From JANXZO01 sp964355115 (GTDB lineage Bacteria; Bacteroidota; Bacteroidia; Bacteroidales; FEN-979), in the NCBI GenBank assembly GCA_964355115.1, contig CAYHCQ010000001.1, forward strand, positions 18,742 through 82,741: 64,000 nucleotides of DNA. Direction: 5' to 3'. Positions 17,283 to 26,540 of this stretch are shown in pieces; within the stretch, counting starts at the first letter, position 1; each line of letters starts with the position of its first letter. Position numbers and translations under genes: made by a program. The notes under the pieces were generated by a model. That model worked only from the letters and a program-made list of their open reading frames with translations, was not told where the DNA came from and searched no databases.

Positions 17283-19274
17283 TTACTGTTTGATGATTTT
17301 AAATTCCCTGGATGAGCCGGACCCTGATATTTGGAGCAGGTAAATTCCTGAGGTCAGGTTGTCCAGGCTGATTTGTGTGAGCGGCTGATTTTTTGTATTG
17401 CCAAGAAGCCTTGTTTTTCCTGTGATGTCGGCGAGAAGGTATTCAAACCCGTTGCAGCCCGGGTCGGCAATTCTTATCCATCTTCCTGCAGGATTGGGAA
17501 ACACTGAAACATTCAGTGTTTGGGTAGTACCTGCTATCCCGGTATGCGGTTCATGGGCCTTATAAAGTTCAATCCCGCTTCCGGTTCCCAGGTTTCTGGT
17601 ATATTGTTTATGCAATGAGTCGTTCCAGTGTTCGTGAACACCGAGAGAGGCAATCAATATTCCGTCGTTGTCGGGGTCATAGATGATGCCGGGAGCCCAC
17701 AACGAAGAGTCCGCCGCCTGGTGCAGGTAGTCATCAACGCCAAACCAGTTGGGACGGCTTTCGGGGATGGTTGGGCCGTTATATTCGGTACGCAGAAAGT
17801 CGTGACACACCGACTCGATGGCAACCGGATCGAGCGACATGAAAAGCGATGAACACCAATCATTGTTAAAAGGAGGTGAAACCCATTTTTCAGGAACACC
17901 CAGTGCATCTTCCCCCGGATAAAGACCATCTACGATAATGAGAAGGTTCTTCCCGCTCAGCAGGTTGTGCATCATAATGTCGGTCTGCACGCGATAAAGA
18001 CCGTATCCCAGCCGCAGTGGATCATCGGCGTTGTCGAACAACCCTTTGTGCAGATGCATCGCCCACTCCCGCGTAAAGGATCCAAAGTGGTTCTTTGCAG
18101 CAAGCGTGATCCCGGCAGTGCTGTGGGCCTTCATGGTGGGGATGTTCACCAGGTAATCGATCTCGTCGAAGAGGGTGAAAAGCTTGTCGGTCACGGCATC
18201 AGGCATCACGGTACCATGGTCGGAAAAGAAGACACGGTCGGTCGTGGTAACCGCGACGGGGGTTCGTCCCAAACCGATGATATTGATCTCCGGGTGAATC
18301 AGATTGTTGCCGAGCACATGCACACCGGGAAATTCGTTGTGCCACAATTCGTAAAACTCTTTGTAAATATTCCTTGCGGGGTCACCCACATAGATCATAT
18401 TTTCAGGCACATTGGCCTCATTCACAAGTTGTTTCAACACGGCAAGTACAACGTAGGGGTCGGTTTCAGAGGCAAAGCTGTTGACAGCCAGATGGTCGGT
18501 GCGCCCAAGATCGGCATTGAAACGGCCAGAAGCCAGACCCCCGTAAGCGGTGGTGGCATTTACCTTGATCAGTATTTTCTCGCCGGCCGTGTAGCCAATG
18601 TTACCATTACCGTGGTTCCGGTTGAAGTACCTGAAGATAGAATCCCATGCGCCGGCAACATCTGAGGCCCCGCAAAGCGCTTTTACCGATTTCAGCATCA
18701 TGCTGTCGATCGTCTCGTTGCTGTTGTTTTTTGTCATGAACCAGCCGTCGTCGCCTGGATCCATCACCCCGTTTTCATTTGAAGTATTGGTACAACTTCC
18801 GTTGGTGGCAGAAGGATCCCACATCCAGACCACCCGTCCTGGAAAAATGCCCTGAGCTGTTCCCATGGGGTCGTTGGGAGTGAAGTAATTGATCCCGGGC
18901 GCCCTTCGTGTAGCCTGGGAATCCACCGGTAACTGGATCACCGAAAAGAGGAAAAACACCAATGCACAAACCAGGAAAAGGGAGGCAATCAGGTGCCTCG
19001 ACTGTGCCGAAAAATATCGAAATCGTCTGAATGCCGCTACCGATCCGGCAACACTCAGCAGATAAATGACAAATGCCGACATGAACGGTGCAGTAGCCTG
19101 CATGCACGGGTAGCCAGCCCGGCTTGGTTTAGGAACGACCCGAATGAGAAACCAGAGGGTTGCCAGGAATCCTGTAGCAAGTAAAACCAGCTTCGGTGAC
19201 ATTCTGCGCTCCCTTAGCCATATGATCAGTTGCCGGAACTTTACGGGTAGTAGGCAATGTATCGGATTGTACAT
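17283..19274 (-). CDS. DUF362 domain protein with membrane N-terminus and T9SS-like C-terminus
   Basis: 663 residues from ATG 19274; a TTG at 19292 or the ATG at 19202 (MSPKLVLLATGF) are alternatives, the last leaving 639 residues. Three hydrophobic segments in the first 140 residues include the conserved RVVPKPSRAGYPCM. The DUF362 region (about 240-520) contains MIYVGDPARNIYKEF, NIPTMKAHSTAGIT and AAKNHFGSF. The last 80 residues (VSVFPNPAGRWIRIADPG) form a type A sorting domain. This mix of transmembrane N-terminus and sorting-type C-terminus is unusual, since T9SS cargo needs a cleavable signal. Function of DUF362 here unknown. Confidence 0.72.
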   Translation of the reverse strand: MYNPIHCLLPVKFRQLIIWLRERRMSPKLVLLATGFLATLWFLIRVVPKPSRAGYPCMQATAPFMSAFVIYLLSVAGSVAAFRRFRYFSAQSRHLIASLFLVCALVFFLFSVIQLPVDSQATRRAPGINYFTPNDPMGTAQGIFPGRVVWMWDPSATNGSCTNTSNENGVMDPGDDGWFMTKNNSNETIDSMMLKSVKALCGASDVAGAWDSIFRYFNRNHGNGNIGYTAGEKILIKVNATTAYGGLASGRFNADLGRTDHLAVNSFASETDPYVVLAVLKQLVNEANVPENMIYVGDPARNIYKEFYELWHNEFPGVHVLGNNLIHPEINIIGLGRTPVAVTTTDRVFFSDHGTVMPDAVTDKLFTLFDEIDYLVNIPTMKAHSTAGITLAAKNHFGSFTREWAMHLHKGLFDNADDPLRLGYGLYRVQTDIMMHNLLSGKNLLIIVDGLYPGEDALGVPEKWVSPPFNNDWCSSLFMSLDPVAIESVCHDFLRTEYNGPTIPESRPNWFGVDDYLHQAADSSLWAPGIIYDPDNDGILIASLGVHEHWNDSLHKQYTRNLGTGSGIELYKAHEPHTGIAGTTQTLNVSVFPNPAGRWIRIADPGCNGFEYLLADITGKTRLLGNTKNQPLTQISLDNLTSGIYLLQISGSGSSREFKIIKQ

Positions 19275-19334
19275 AACAGGATGGTTTAACAAATTTCCCT
19301 AGCTCAGAGAAGATAAAGGTACAACTATTCTTCC

Positions 19335-19342
19335 TATTTTTG
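19335..19342 (+). promoter_or_regulatory. -7 promoter box of the threonine dehydrogenase gene
   Basis: TATTTTTG, a perfect TAnnTTTG box, 24 nt before the start codon. No convincing -33 TTTG at the expected distance. Confidence 0.4.
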
Positions 19343-19366
19343 CTGTAAATTAAAAAACTACACCGA

Positions 19367-20317
19367 ATGAAGGAAAAGATACTGGTTATCGGCTGCTCCG
19401 GGCAGATAGGATCGGAACTTACTCTCGAACTACGCAGAATTTATGGCGAATCCAATGTGATCGCCACCGACATCCGTCCTGCCCCGGCTGAAGTTGCAGG
19501 TACAGGCCCTTTTGAAATCCTCGACGTGCTTGACGCCTCCAAGCTTCAGCTGATCCTCGAACATGAGAAGATCACACAGGTCTACCATCTTGCCGCCATC
19601 CTTTCCGGCAATGCCGAAAAGCGCCCGCTGGCCTCGTGGGACATCAACATGCGCAGCCTGATGAACCTGCTTGAACTGGCGCGCGAACTGAAGCTCAGCA
19701 AGATCTTCTGGCCCAGCTCCATCGCCGTTTTCGGTCCCACCACGCCGCGCATGGATACCCCGCAGTACACCATCATGGAACCAAATACCGTTTACGGAAT
19801 AAGCAAACTTGCAGGCGAAAGGTGGATCGAGTATTACTACAACAAATACAAGGTTGACACCCGCAGTCTCCGCTACCCCGGACTCATCAGCTATAAAACG
19901 GAAGCCGGCGGGGGCACAACCGACTACGCTGTGGAGATATTCTACGAAGCGATCAAACACAAGAAATATGAATGCTTCCTAGGGCCCGACTCTGCCCTGC
20001 CGATGATGTTCATGCCCGATGCCATCAAAGCCACAATCGATGTGATGGAGGCAGACGCTTCGAAACTCTCGCTGCGCTCCAGCTACAACGTGGCAGGGAT
20101 TTGCTTTACACCAAAAATCCTTGCTGCTGAGATCAAAAAGCACATTCCCGAATTCGAGATCACATACAAACCCGATTTCCGGCAGGCGATCGCCGACTCC
20201 TGGCCGGCATGCATCAACGACGATGTAGCCAAAAAGGACTGGGGATTGAAATATGAGTACGACCTCGATAAAATGACCCGTGTCATGCTTGAGGAGATCG
20301 GAAAGAAACTGGGGTGA
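19367..20317 (+). CDS. L-threonine 3-dehydrogenase, epimerase-type (short-chain)
   Basis: 316 residues. NAD-dependent oxidation of L-threonine to 2-amino-3-oxobutyrate. N-terminal Rossmann motif GCSGQIGSEL, serine in WPSSIAVFGP, catalytic Tyr-Lys in TVYGISKLAGE, and the segment AGGGTTDYAVEIFYEA that is diagnostic for the extended-SDR threonine dehydrogenases of Bacteroidota and Gram-positive bacteria, as opposed to the zinc-dependent type. The product is the substrate of glycine C-acetyltransferase (KBL), of which two paralogs lie 26-30 kb away in the same window. Monocistronic here. Confidence 0.9.
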   Translation: MKEKILVIGCSGQIGSELTLELRRIYGESNVIATDIRPAPAEVAGTGPFEILDVLDASKLQLILEHEKITQVYHLAAILSGNAEKRPLASWDINMRSLMNLLELARELKLSKIFWPSSIAVFGPTTPRMDTPQYTIMEPNTVYGISKLAGERWIEYYYNKYKVDTRSLRYPGLISYKTEAGGGTTDYAVEIFYEAIKHKKYECFLGPDSALPMMFMPDAIKATIDVMEADASKLSLRSSYNVAGICFTPKILAAEIKKHIPEFEITYKPDFRQAIADSWPACINDDVAKKDWGLKYEYDLDKMTRVMLEEIGKKLG

Positions 20318-20325
20318 ATCACCAT

Positions 20326-22832
20326 TCACGATTCACGTTTCTCCTCAAAAATCACGTGTCTGAACTTGTTATATAAAAATGAGATGATGAGTAACAGGAT
20401 TCCCAGCACAACAAAGACAATGGTTTTGGAGATGGTGTCGAGCGATGACAAATCGTAAAAGAAAAGCTTTAACAGGGTTGCCGCGAAGAGTACAATAGCC
20501 ATGATGCGCAGGTGAAGCTTGTGCTTCCATATTCCCAGGGCGATCAGCAATAGCGCGTATACTCCAAAAAGGATGCTCAACCCGAGTTTGTATGACTGCT
20601 CTGAATGGAAAATATCCATCCAGTTTATCAGTTCATTCCCGGCAACCGTGAGTATCACAACATGCAGGAAAATGTCAAACTCCATTTTGAAATCCGTATC
20701 AATAAAATCCTGTCGCACGTATTTATACATGGCCACCAAAACCAGTGCCAGAAAAAGGAAGGATAGATATCTTATCCCGATATGAAAAGCCCCCCGGTAG
20801 AAAAACTCGGAAAACTCGGGATTCAGGTACGACTCCCGCAATGCCCCGATTGCAAATAGGCCTACGGTGAGCAAAACGCCTGCAGCAATGGCGTCGAAGG
20901 CGATATTGATGAGTCCCAGCAGTCCCTTCTTCAGTTTGAAAATATTTACGAAGGAGAGCAACGAAAAGAAAAACAGTGAATAAATTAATAACCAGATTGT
21001 TTCATATTGCCTGATATCCTCATTGCGATACTCTGTTCCGCCGCTCACCTCCCGCTCGACAGTAACCATCGTATCCAGGTAGCGCTGATTCCAGAAGGTT
21101 GTTATTTCTGCATAAAAAGCGAAATAGAGCACGATCAGAAGCATACTGGGCATGATGAAGTTCATCCACTTCTGAAGGATCTCCCTTTCTGCCAGGGGAG
21201 AGATGTACTGTTTAAGGGCATTGATGATGTTTATGCAGGAAAAGGAGGCGATGAACAGCAGAGAGGTCAGGAAATTTGTGTTCAGCAGGGGAACTATATG
21301 AAGACTATCCTGAAGCTGGCCAAAATGATGGTAGGCCATTTGCCAGCCAAGAGTCAGACTGAAAAATGCGAGTACCATGANNNNNNNNNNNNNNNNNNNN
21401 NNNNNNNNNNNNNNNNNNNNNNNNNNNNNNNNNNNNNNNNNNNNNNNNNNNNNNNNNNNNNNNNNNNNNNNNNNNNNNNNTGATGGTAGGCCATTTGCCA
21501 GCCAAGAGTCAGACTGAAAAATGCGAGTACCATGAGGGGATAGGAGAGCAACTCGTACACGGCAGCATTCCGTGTACGCCCTATACAGAATAGAAGGGCG
21601 GCTTCAAGGCTCCAGAAAACCGGGACCCAGTTGCCATCAAGCTGTACCGGAATGGCGATGGTGAGAAAAGTAAGAGAAAGTCCGATAAGGAAGTAATACA
21701 GGTTCCTGTCGGCCTCCTTCTTCCGGAAAACGATCAGTGTTGCCAATAGGTGAACCACGGCATTGCCAAACGTGAATAGCCCTTCGAAATTTTCTCCGTC
21801 AGGATGCTTGTAGAGAACCGAATACCCCAGTCCGTAAAAAACCGCAGCATTCGCCAGCAACAGGATGATGTCCTCCAACCCGAACTTCTCGCTCCGTAAA
21901 AGCTTGTAGGCAAGGAAGATCACGTAGAAGGTGAAGAAGTATAGGGATATGAAAGTCCAGATAAGGGCGAAATGATCACCGGTAACATAGCCGGGTATGA
22001 ACCAGCTGACAACAATGAGCCAGGTGAAGATAAAGGAGGAGTAATAGAGCGGCTTCCAGTATTTTCTGAAAGCGACAACCAGGATCCCTGCATTGATGAT
22101 GGCCATATAACTGAAAAGAACTATCACCCTTCCTGAACCATCACTTAACAGAAAAGGCACCGCATAGGCACCAACCAGGCCGATATGGGCGATCACCTGC
22201 CGGTTATAACGGATAGCAGCCGCAACGGTGAAAATGGTAAAAAGAACCATCAGGGCAAAAGTAAACCCCGCCGGAATAAGCGAATAAAAACTATAGGCGG
22301 CGTATGTGATGAAATACATGATTGCCATTGAACCACTTAACAGGACGGCACTGAAGTTCTCATACTCTTTTCGTAGGCGGAAGGCAAATCCCAGCAGGCC
22401 AAGTCCCAGCAAATATCCCAGGATGATTCTTGTCCAGGGACTGATCAGGTTATGATCAATGGCATATTTGGCGCCTATTCCAACGCCTATCACAAGGATG
22501 GCAATACCAATCTTGTTGATTAGGTTTTCACCAATAAATTTCTCGATGTTCCGTCGGAATATGGGCTGTTTCCTCTCCTCCAGGAAAGGTTGTTCGGTCG
22601 CTTTCATTTTTCCCGTTGCTCCATCCTCCTGTCGGAATGGTTCTGTTTTTACCGATTGTGGTATTTCTGTCGGGAATTCCGTGACAACAGGTGCAGATTC
22701 AGTTTCTGCTGCGGAAGATGAAAGGTTCGTGATCTCCTTGCGCAAAGATTCAATTTCACTTTGAAAAACATCCTGTCGCCTCATCAGATCATCGAGCCTT
22801 TCGAGCAGATGTGCTATATGATTTTCGTCCAT
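20326..22832 (-). CDS. DUF2339 polytopic membrane protein, interrupted by a false assembly gap
   Basis: Read as it stands, the gene is broken by 100 N at 21381-21480. The 55 bases on the two sides of the N run (21326-21380 and 21481-21535) are identical, and removing the N run and one copy joins the two halves in frame into a single 783-residue protein (residue 434 is the Met at 21533/21378). The N-terminus has a short coiled coil (HLLERLDDLMRRQDVFQSEI) and a Ser/Pro-poor linker, followed by about 20 membrane segments; the DUF2339 core reads KIGIAILVIGVGIGAKYAID. Function unknown; the domain is common in Bacteroidota and may act in envelope biogenesis. Confidence 0.88.
21326..21535. other. 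Artificial scaffold gap with 55-bp identical ends
   Basis: 100 N (21381-21480) flanked by perfect 55-bp direct copies (21326-21380 and 21481-21535). This pattern is produced when two contigs ending at the same k-mer are joined with a default gap. The real sequence is expected to have no gap and one copy, shortening the window by 155 bp. Confidence 0.93.
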
Positions 22833-22929
22833 AGTTTTTCCATTAAAATAATTCCTTAGCTGCTAATTTACGAAATATGGCAGGCCATGTCAAATCGTTT
22901 CCATGATGACCGACTGTCTGGCCTTCATG

Positions 22930-23616
22930 TTACAGCATACTGTTCACGAGTTCGGAATAACCACTATCCGAATCCCTGAAAATCTCCTGCTCCAGGCCGT
23001 TGAAGTCCTTCTTCTCCCTGGTGAAACTTATTTTTCCGTTGGCGAGCAGATGAATGGAGTCGCAGATGCCGGTCAGCGAGCCAAGGATATGCGAGGTCAC
23101 CAGAACTGTTTTCCCCCTCTCCTTTAATCTGAGCACAATGAGGCTGAGGAGGCGTGAAGATTCAAGATCGAGCCCGTTAAAGGGTTCGTCCAGGATCACA
23201 ACCTGTTTGTCCTGCCGCAGAACTCCTGCCAGCGCAAGTTTCCGCTTCATCCCGCTTGAATAAGTGTCGATTACCTGGTCGAGAGGAAGTCTGAATATAC
23301 GGTTCCATTCATCGGTATCCGGCATATCCGGCGGGGCAGTAAACAGCCCCAGGTATTCGCGGCCGGTGATGTTGCTGTAAAAAAAGTTATCCGTTTCCAT
23401 GAATGACAGGTCCCTGCGGTGCAACTGCCGTCCTTCGATTTGTATCGTTCCCCTGACCGGCTTCACGAACCCTGCCATAGTAATGAGAAGGGTTGTCTTT
23501 CCTGCACCATTCATTCCCACCAGGCCATGAACGGAATTAAGTGGAAGTGCCAGGGTGAGACCATCAAGCACAGGATGGTCTCCATATGAAACAGCCAGGT
23601 TGTCAATATTGATCAT
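22930..23616 (-). CDS. ABC transporter ATP-binding protein
   Basis: 228 residues from ATG 23616; the frame is open to a TTG at 23655, but the family starts at MINIDNLAVSYGD. Walker A is GMNGAGKTTL, the signature is YSSGMKRKLALAG, Walker B is VVILDEPFNGLD and the switch histidine is in VTSHILGSL. It overlaps the end of the permease gene by 14 bp and is therefore translationally coupled to it. Together they form a small two-gene exporter-type system; substrate unknown. Confidence 0.9.
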   Translation of the reverse strand: MINIDNLAVSYGDHPVLDGLTLALPLNSVHGLVGMNGAGKTTLLITMAGFVKPVRGTIQIEGRQLHRRDLSFMETDNFFYSNITGREYLGLFTAPPDMPDTDEWNRIFRLPLDQVIDTYSSGMKRKLALAGVLRQDKQVVILDEPFNGLDLESSRLLSLIVLRLKERGKTVLVTSHILGSLTGICDSIHLLANGKISFTREKKDFNGLEQEIFRDSDSGYSELVNSML

Positions 23617-24550
23617 CAAGTAGTTGTTTAAGGTTGTTGTGAGCGCCGGCCGCAAGGAACAGGTTAAACATGGCGACCAGCAGAGCCACGGGGAGAATCA
23701 CCGAGAGGAGGCAGGCCATGGAAACCAGTACATCGTGAGCACCAGAAAAGGCTGAGGGACGGTATTGATAATACTTCAGCAGGATGGAGAACACCATAAG
23801 ATTCATCAAAGCCACGAAATAGCCCATGGTAATCAACCTGTAACCGGGATTAATCAAGGCAATCACCAACATGGGTAACATAATAAGGGAAAAGCATCCA
23901 GTGTGCCATAAGATCTTGTGAAGCAGGAATTTCCATGGGTCCGGGTTGCCGGCGCAAAGCATATTCCGTGATTCGTATTCAGAATAAAAAGAGGTGAAAA
24001 CCAAGGTTACCAGCAGAGCGGAAATGGCAGAAAACCCTGGATGATAAAATCCGAGAAACCCAGGAATATAGAATAAAATCAAGGCAACCAGATTTTTACG
24101 AATTCCGCCCTGCCATTCAAACATCCCTTGCGGAATGAAGGGTAATTTTATCGACCGGCCACTACCCGTTGCCCGCAAAGGAACTATAAATGAAATTGTA
24201 ATCATCAGCAGGATAAAAGCCAGGGCATGCAACCAGAGTGCCTTCGAAAGCAACAGTGCTGTAACAGGAAATGTGAAGAGAAGATACTCAGCGGCAAAAA
24301 CATGCCGGGGCTGCTGCATCACCGATGCCAGGAAATGGTAGTCCTTACGCCTGCTGTGGATCATCCAGGTGATATAGCCGACAGAAGCCGGAATAACCAG
24401 GGGCCATGGATGCACCGCGATTCGCTGCACCAGGAAAAGAATCAGCAAAGGAAGGAGTAGAACCAGCACAAACAACGCCCGGAAAATCCCTATATCCCCT
24501 GAACTGCGGTAAAGCTGCATGAATCTGAGGAGGATGATTTTCCTGACCAT
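23603..24550 (-). CDS. ABC transporter permease-like membrane protein
   Basis: 315 residues with roughly eight to ten hydrophobic segments and no recognisable soluble domain. The layout (alternating hydrophobic blocks, NMLCAGNPDPWKFLLHKI in a cytoplasmic loop) and 14-bp overlap with the ABC ATPase gene identify it as that ATPase's membrane partner. It follows the MBL hydrolase gene by 6 nt, so both may belong to the long leftward transcription unit. No substrate can be named. Confidence 0.72.
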   Translation of the reverse strand: MVRKIILLRFMQLYRSSGDIGIFRALFVLVLLLPLLILFLVQRIAVHPWPLVIPASVGYITWMIHSRRKDYHFLASVMQQPRHVFAAEYLLFTFPVTALLLSKALWLHALAFILLMITISFIVPLRATGSGRSIKLPFIPQGMFEWQGGIRKNLVALILFYIPGFLGFYHPGFSAISALLVTLVFTSFYSEYESRNMLCAGNPDPWKFLLHKILWHTGCFSLIMLPMLVIALINPGYRLITMGYFVALMNLMVFSILLKYYQYRPSAFSGAHDVLVSMACLLSVILPVALLVAMFNLFLAAGAHNNLKQLLDDQY

Positions 24551-24556
24551 GGAAAA

Positions 24557-25405
24557 TTAAACTGAGGCCAGCGGAAAAGTTTCTTTCAGCCTTATCCCTT
24601 TATCGGTTGCATGCACGGTGCAACATTCATTCTGGATGTCGTGCTCAAAAAACAGGACATATCCCTTTTCTGCTGCCTCAGCCATGAAGGCCTCCTTTTC
24701 GGTGAGGGTGATGAGCGGCCGCGTGTCATAACTCATTACGTAAGGCAGAGGAACATGGGCCGCCGAAGGGAGCAGGTCGGCCATATAAACAACCGTCTTC
24801 TCTCCGTATCGGATAAAAGGGATCACCTGTCCGTCGGTGTGGCCGTTGAATATCCGCACTGAAACCCCCGGAAAGAGTTCCGAATCACCCTCAATCAGGT
24901 TCAACTTTCCGGTTTCGCCAATCGGTAAAATATTCTCCTTCAGGAATGAGGCCTTTTCGCGGTTGTTCGGACTGGTGCCCCACTCCCACTGCTGACGGCT
25001 GGTATGATACGTGGCATTCTTAAACGTGGGAATATATCCCGTGCGGTCGGAATTCCAGCGGATGGCGCCCCCGGCATGATCGAAATGGAGATGGGTGAGG
25101 ATAACATCAGTGATGTCGTCAGTGGTAAAACCATGCGCAGCGAGAGATTTTTCGAGGGTATCTTCCCCGTTGAGAAAATAGTTTGATAAGAACTTCTCTG
25201 ACTGCTTGTCGCCAATGCCGCAATCGATCAGTATCCGCCGGTCACCGTCAACGATGAGAAGGCAACGCATCGACCAGTTGCAAAGATTGTTTTCATCGCA
25301 GGGATAAAGTTTGCTCCACATCACCTTGGGAACAACACCAAACATGGCTCCCCCGTCGAGTTTCAGATTGCCTGTATTTATTGGAAATAATTTCATTTTT
25401 GCCAT
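24557..25405 (-). CDS. Metallo-beta-lactamase-fold hydrolase
   Basis: 282 residues, no signal peptide. The zinc motif THLHFDHAGG, the histidine in FNGHTDGQ, the bridging aspartate in YMADLLPS and the histidine in FFEHDIQ make a complete dinuclear site of the lactonase-like MBL group. Such enzymes hydrolyse lactones or other esters; an acyl-homoserine-lactone lactonase is one member type, but that is not provable here. It lies 40 nt after butyrate kinase, separated by a tcaccaag tandem repeat. Confidence 0.82.
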   Translation of the reverse strand: MAKMKLFPINTGNLKLDGGAMFGVVPKVMWSKLYPCDENNLCNWSMRCLLIVDGDRRILIDCGIGDKQSEKFLSNYFLNGEDTLEKSLAAHGFTTDDITDVILTHLHFDHAGGAIRWNSDRTGYIPTFKNATYHTSRQQWEWGTSPNNREKASFLKENILPIGETGKLNLIEGDSELFPGVSVRIFNGHTDGQVIPFIRYGEKTVVYMADLLPSAAHVPLPYVMSYDTRPLITLTEKEAFMAEAAEKGYVLFFEHDIQNECCTVHATDKGIRLKETFPLASV

Positions 25406-25414
25406 TTCATCATT

Positions 25415-25445
25415 TCACCAAGTCACCAAGTCACCAAGTCACCAA
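25415..25445. repeat. 8-bp tandem repeat (tcaccaag, nearly four copies)
   Basis: Three perfect tcaccaag units plus tcaccaa fill the space between butyrate kinase and the MBL gene and touch the butyrate kinase stop codon (25446-25448). Confidence 0.9.
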
Positions 25446-26522
25446 TTATTTATATTCCTGCACCTCCATTTCGCCTTTCAGTACGCGGAGGGCGTTGGTG
25501 GCCATGGCCTGGATCTCGTTGTCGCCGGCATAAATGAAGATGGGTGCAAATTTTTCAACATGATCTATGATATACCGCACCACAAACTGACTGTGGGCCA
25601 CATCACCGGTGATGAGAATGGCGTCGGCCTCGCCTTTCAGCACAGCAAACATCTCTCCAATACTCTTCGAAACCTGGTAAGCCATTGCCTCCATGATGAG
25701 TTTCGCATGGAGATCACCTTCATGAATCCGGTATTCGATCTCATTTATATCCATAGTGCCGAGATGGGCGTTTACTCCCGCACAATGGGTGAGCAGACAA
25801 AGCATCTCGTCCAGGGACTTTTTACCGCTGTAGCACAGTTTCACGACGTCACCAAGGGGAAGTGTTCCGCTGCGAACCATCGAGAATGGGCCATCGCCTT
25901 CGAATCCCTGGTTCACATCTATAACCCTCCCCTGATAGTGGGCGCCCACGGTTGTTCCGTTTCCGATATGCGCAATGATGAGGTTCATATCCTCATACCT
26001 TTTTTTATGTGTTTCGGCATGCATCTTTCCAACTGCTTTCTGGTTAAGTGCATGGAATATCGATTTGCGTGAAAGCTCGGGCGAACCGGTAATCCGGGCT
26101 ACATCCTGCAGTTCGTCAACCACAGTAGGGTCGGCAATCATGGCGCTGGCTCCCGGAACATCGGCTGCAATGGCATCGGCAAGCAGTCCGGCAATATTGA
26201 TGATGTCCTCTCCCACCGGACTGTACATCAGGTCGGTCTTCAGCAGTTCGTTTACGGCAATAACTCCGGATTTGACCGGCTTGATCAATCCTCCGCGGGA
26301 AATAACGATCTTCAGTTCATCAAGCGAAAAATCATTGTTTTGCAACTCCCGCATGATGATCTCCTTGCGGTAGTTCACCTGGTCGTAGATGGTCGGGAAT
26401 GCCGCCAGATCCTTTTCCCCATGCCGGCGGTTGATCATGTAAAGGAGCTTGTAGTTCTGGTAAACGGCGATCTGGGTAAGTTGGTCTTTCGGATTGACAA
26501 CCAAAATGTTAAACGGGGTCAT
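25446..26522 (-). CDS. buk: Butyrate kinase
   Basis: 358 residues, the usual length. ASKHA-fold acyl kinase that interconverts butyrate (or branched short acids) and the acyl phosphate with ATP. N-terminal phosphate-binding segment ILVVNPKDQLTQIAVY, the motif AHIGNGTTVGAHYQGRVIDVN and the ATP-side segment DAILITGDVAHS are present. No phosphotransbutyrylase gene is in the window. It follows the fused mutase gene by 18 nt and the acyl-CoA dehydrogenase further up, pointing to a butyrate/isobutyrate pathway. Isobutyrate or branched-chain acid kinase is a possible alternative. Confidence 0.9.
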   Translation of the reverse strand: MTPFNILVVNPKDQLTQIAVYQNYKLLYMINRRHGEKDLAAFPTIYDQVNYRKEIIMRELQNNDFSLDELKIVISRGGLIKPVKSGVIAVNELLKTDLMYSPVGEDIINIAGLLADAIAADVPGASAMIADPTVVDELQDVARITGSPELSRKSIFHALNQKAVGKMHAETHKKRYEDMNLIIAHIGNGTTVGAHYQGRVIDVNQGFEGDGPFSMVRSGTLPLGDVVKLCYSGKKSLDEMLCLLTHCAGVNAHLGTMDINEIEYRIHEGDLHAKLIMEAMAYQVSKSIGEMFAVLKGEADAILITGDVAHSQFVVRYIIDHVEKFAPIFIYAGDNEIQAMATNALRVLKGEMEVQEYK

Positions 26523-26540
26523 ACACGGTATTTTTGAATT

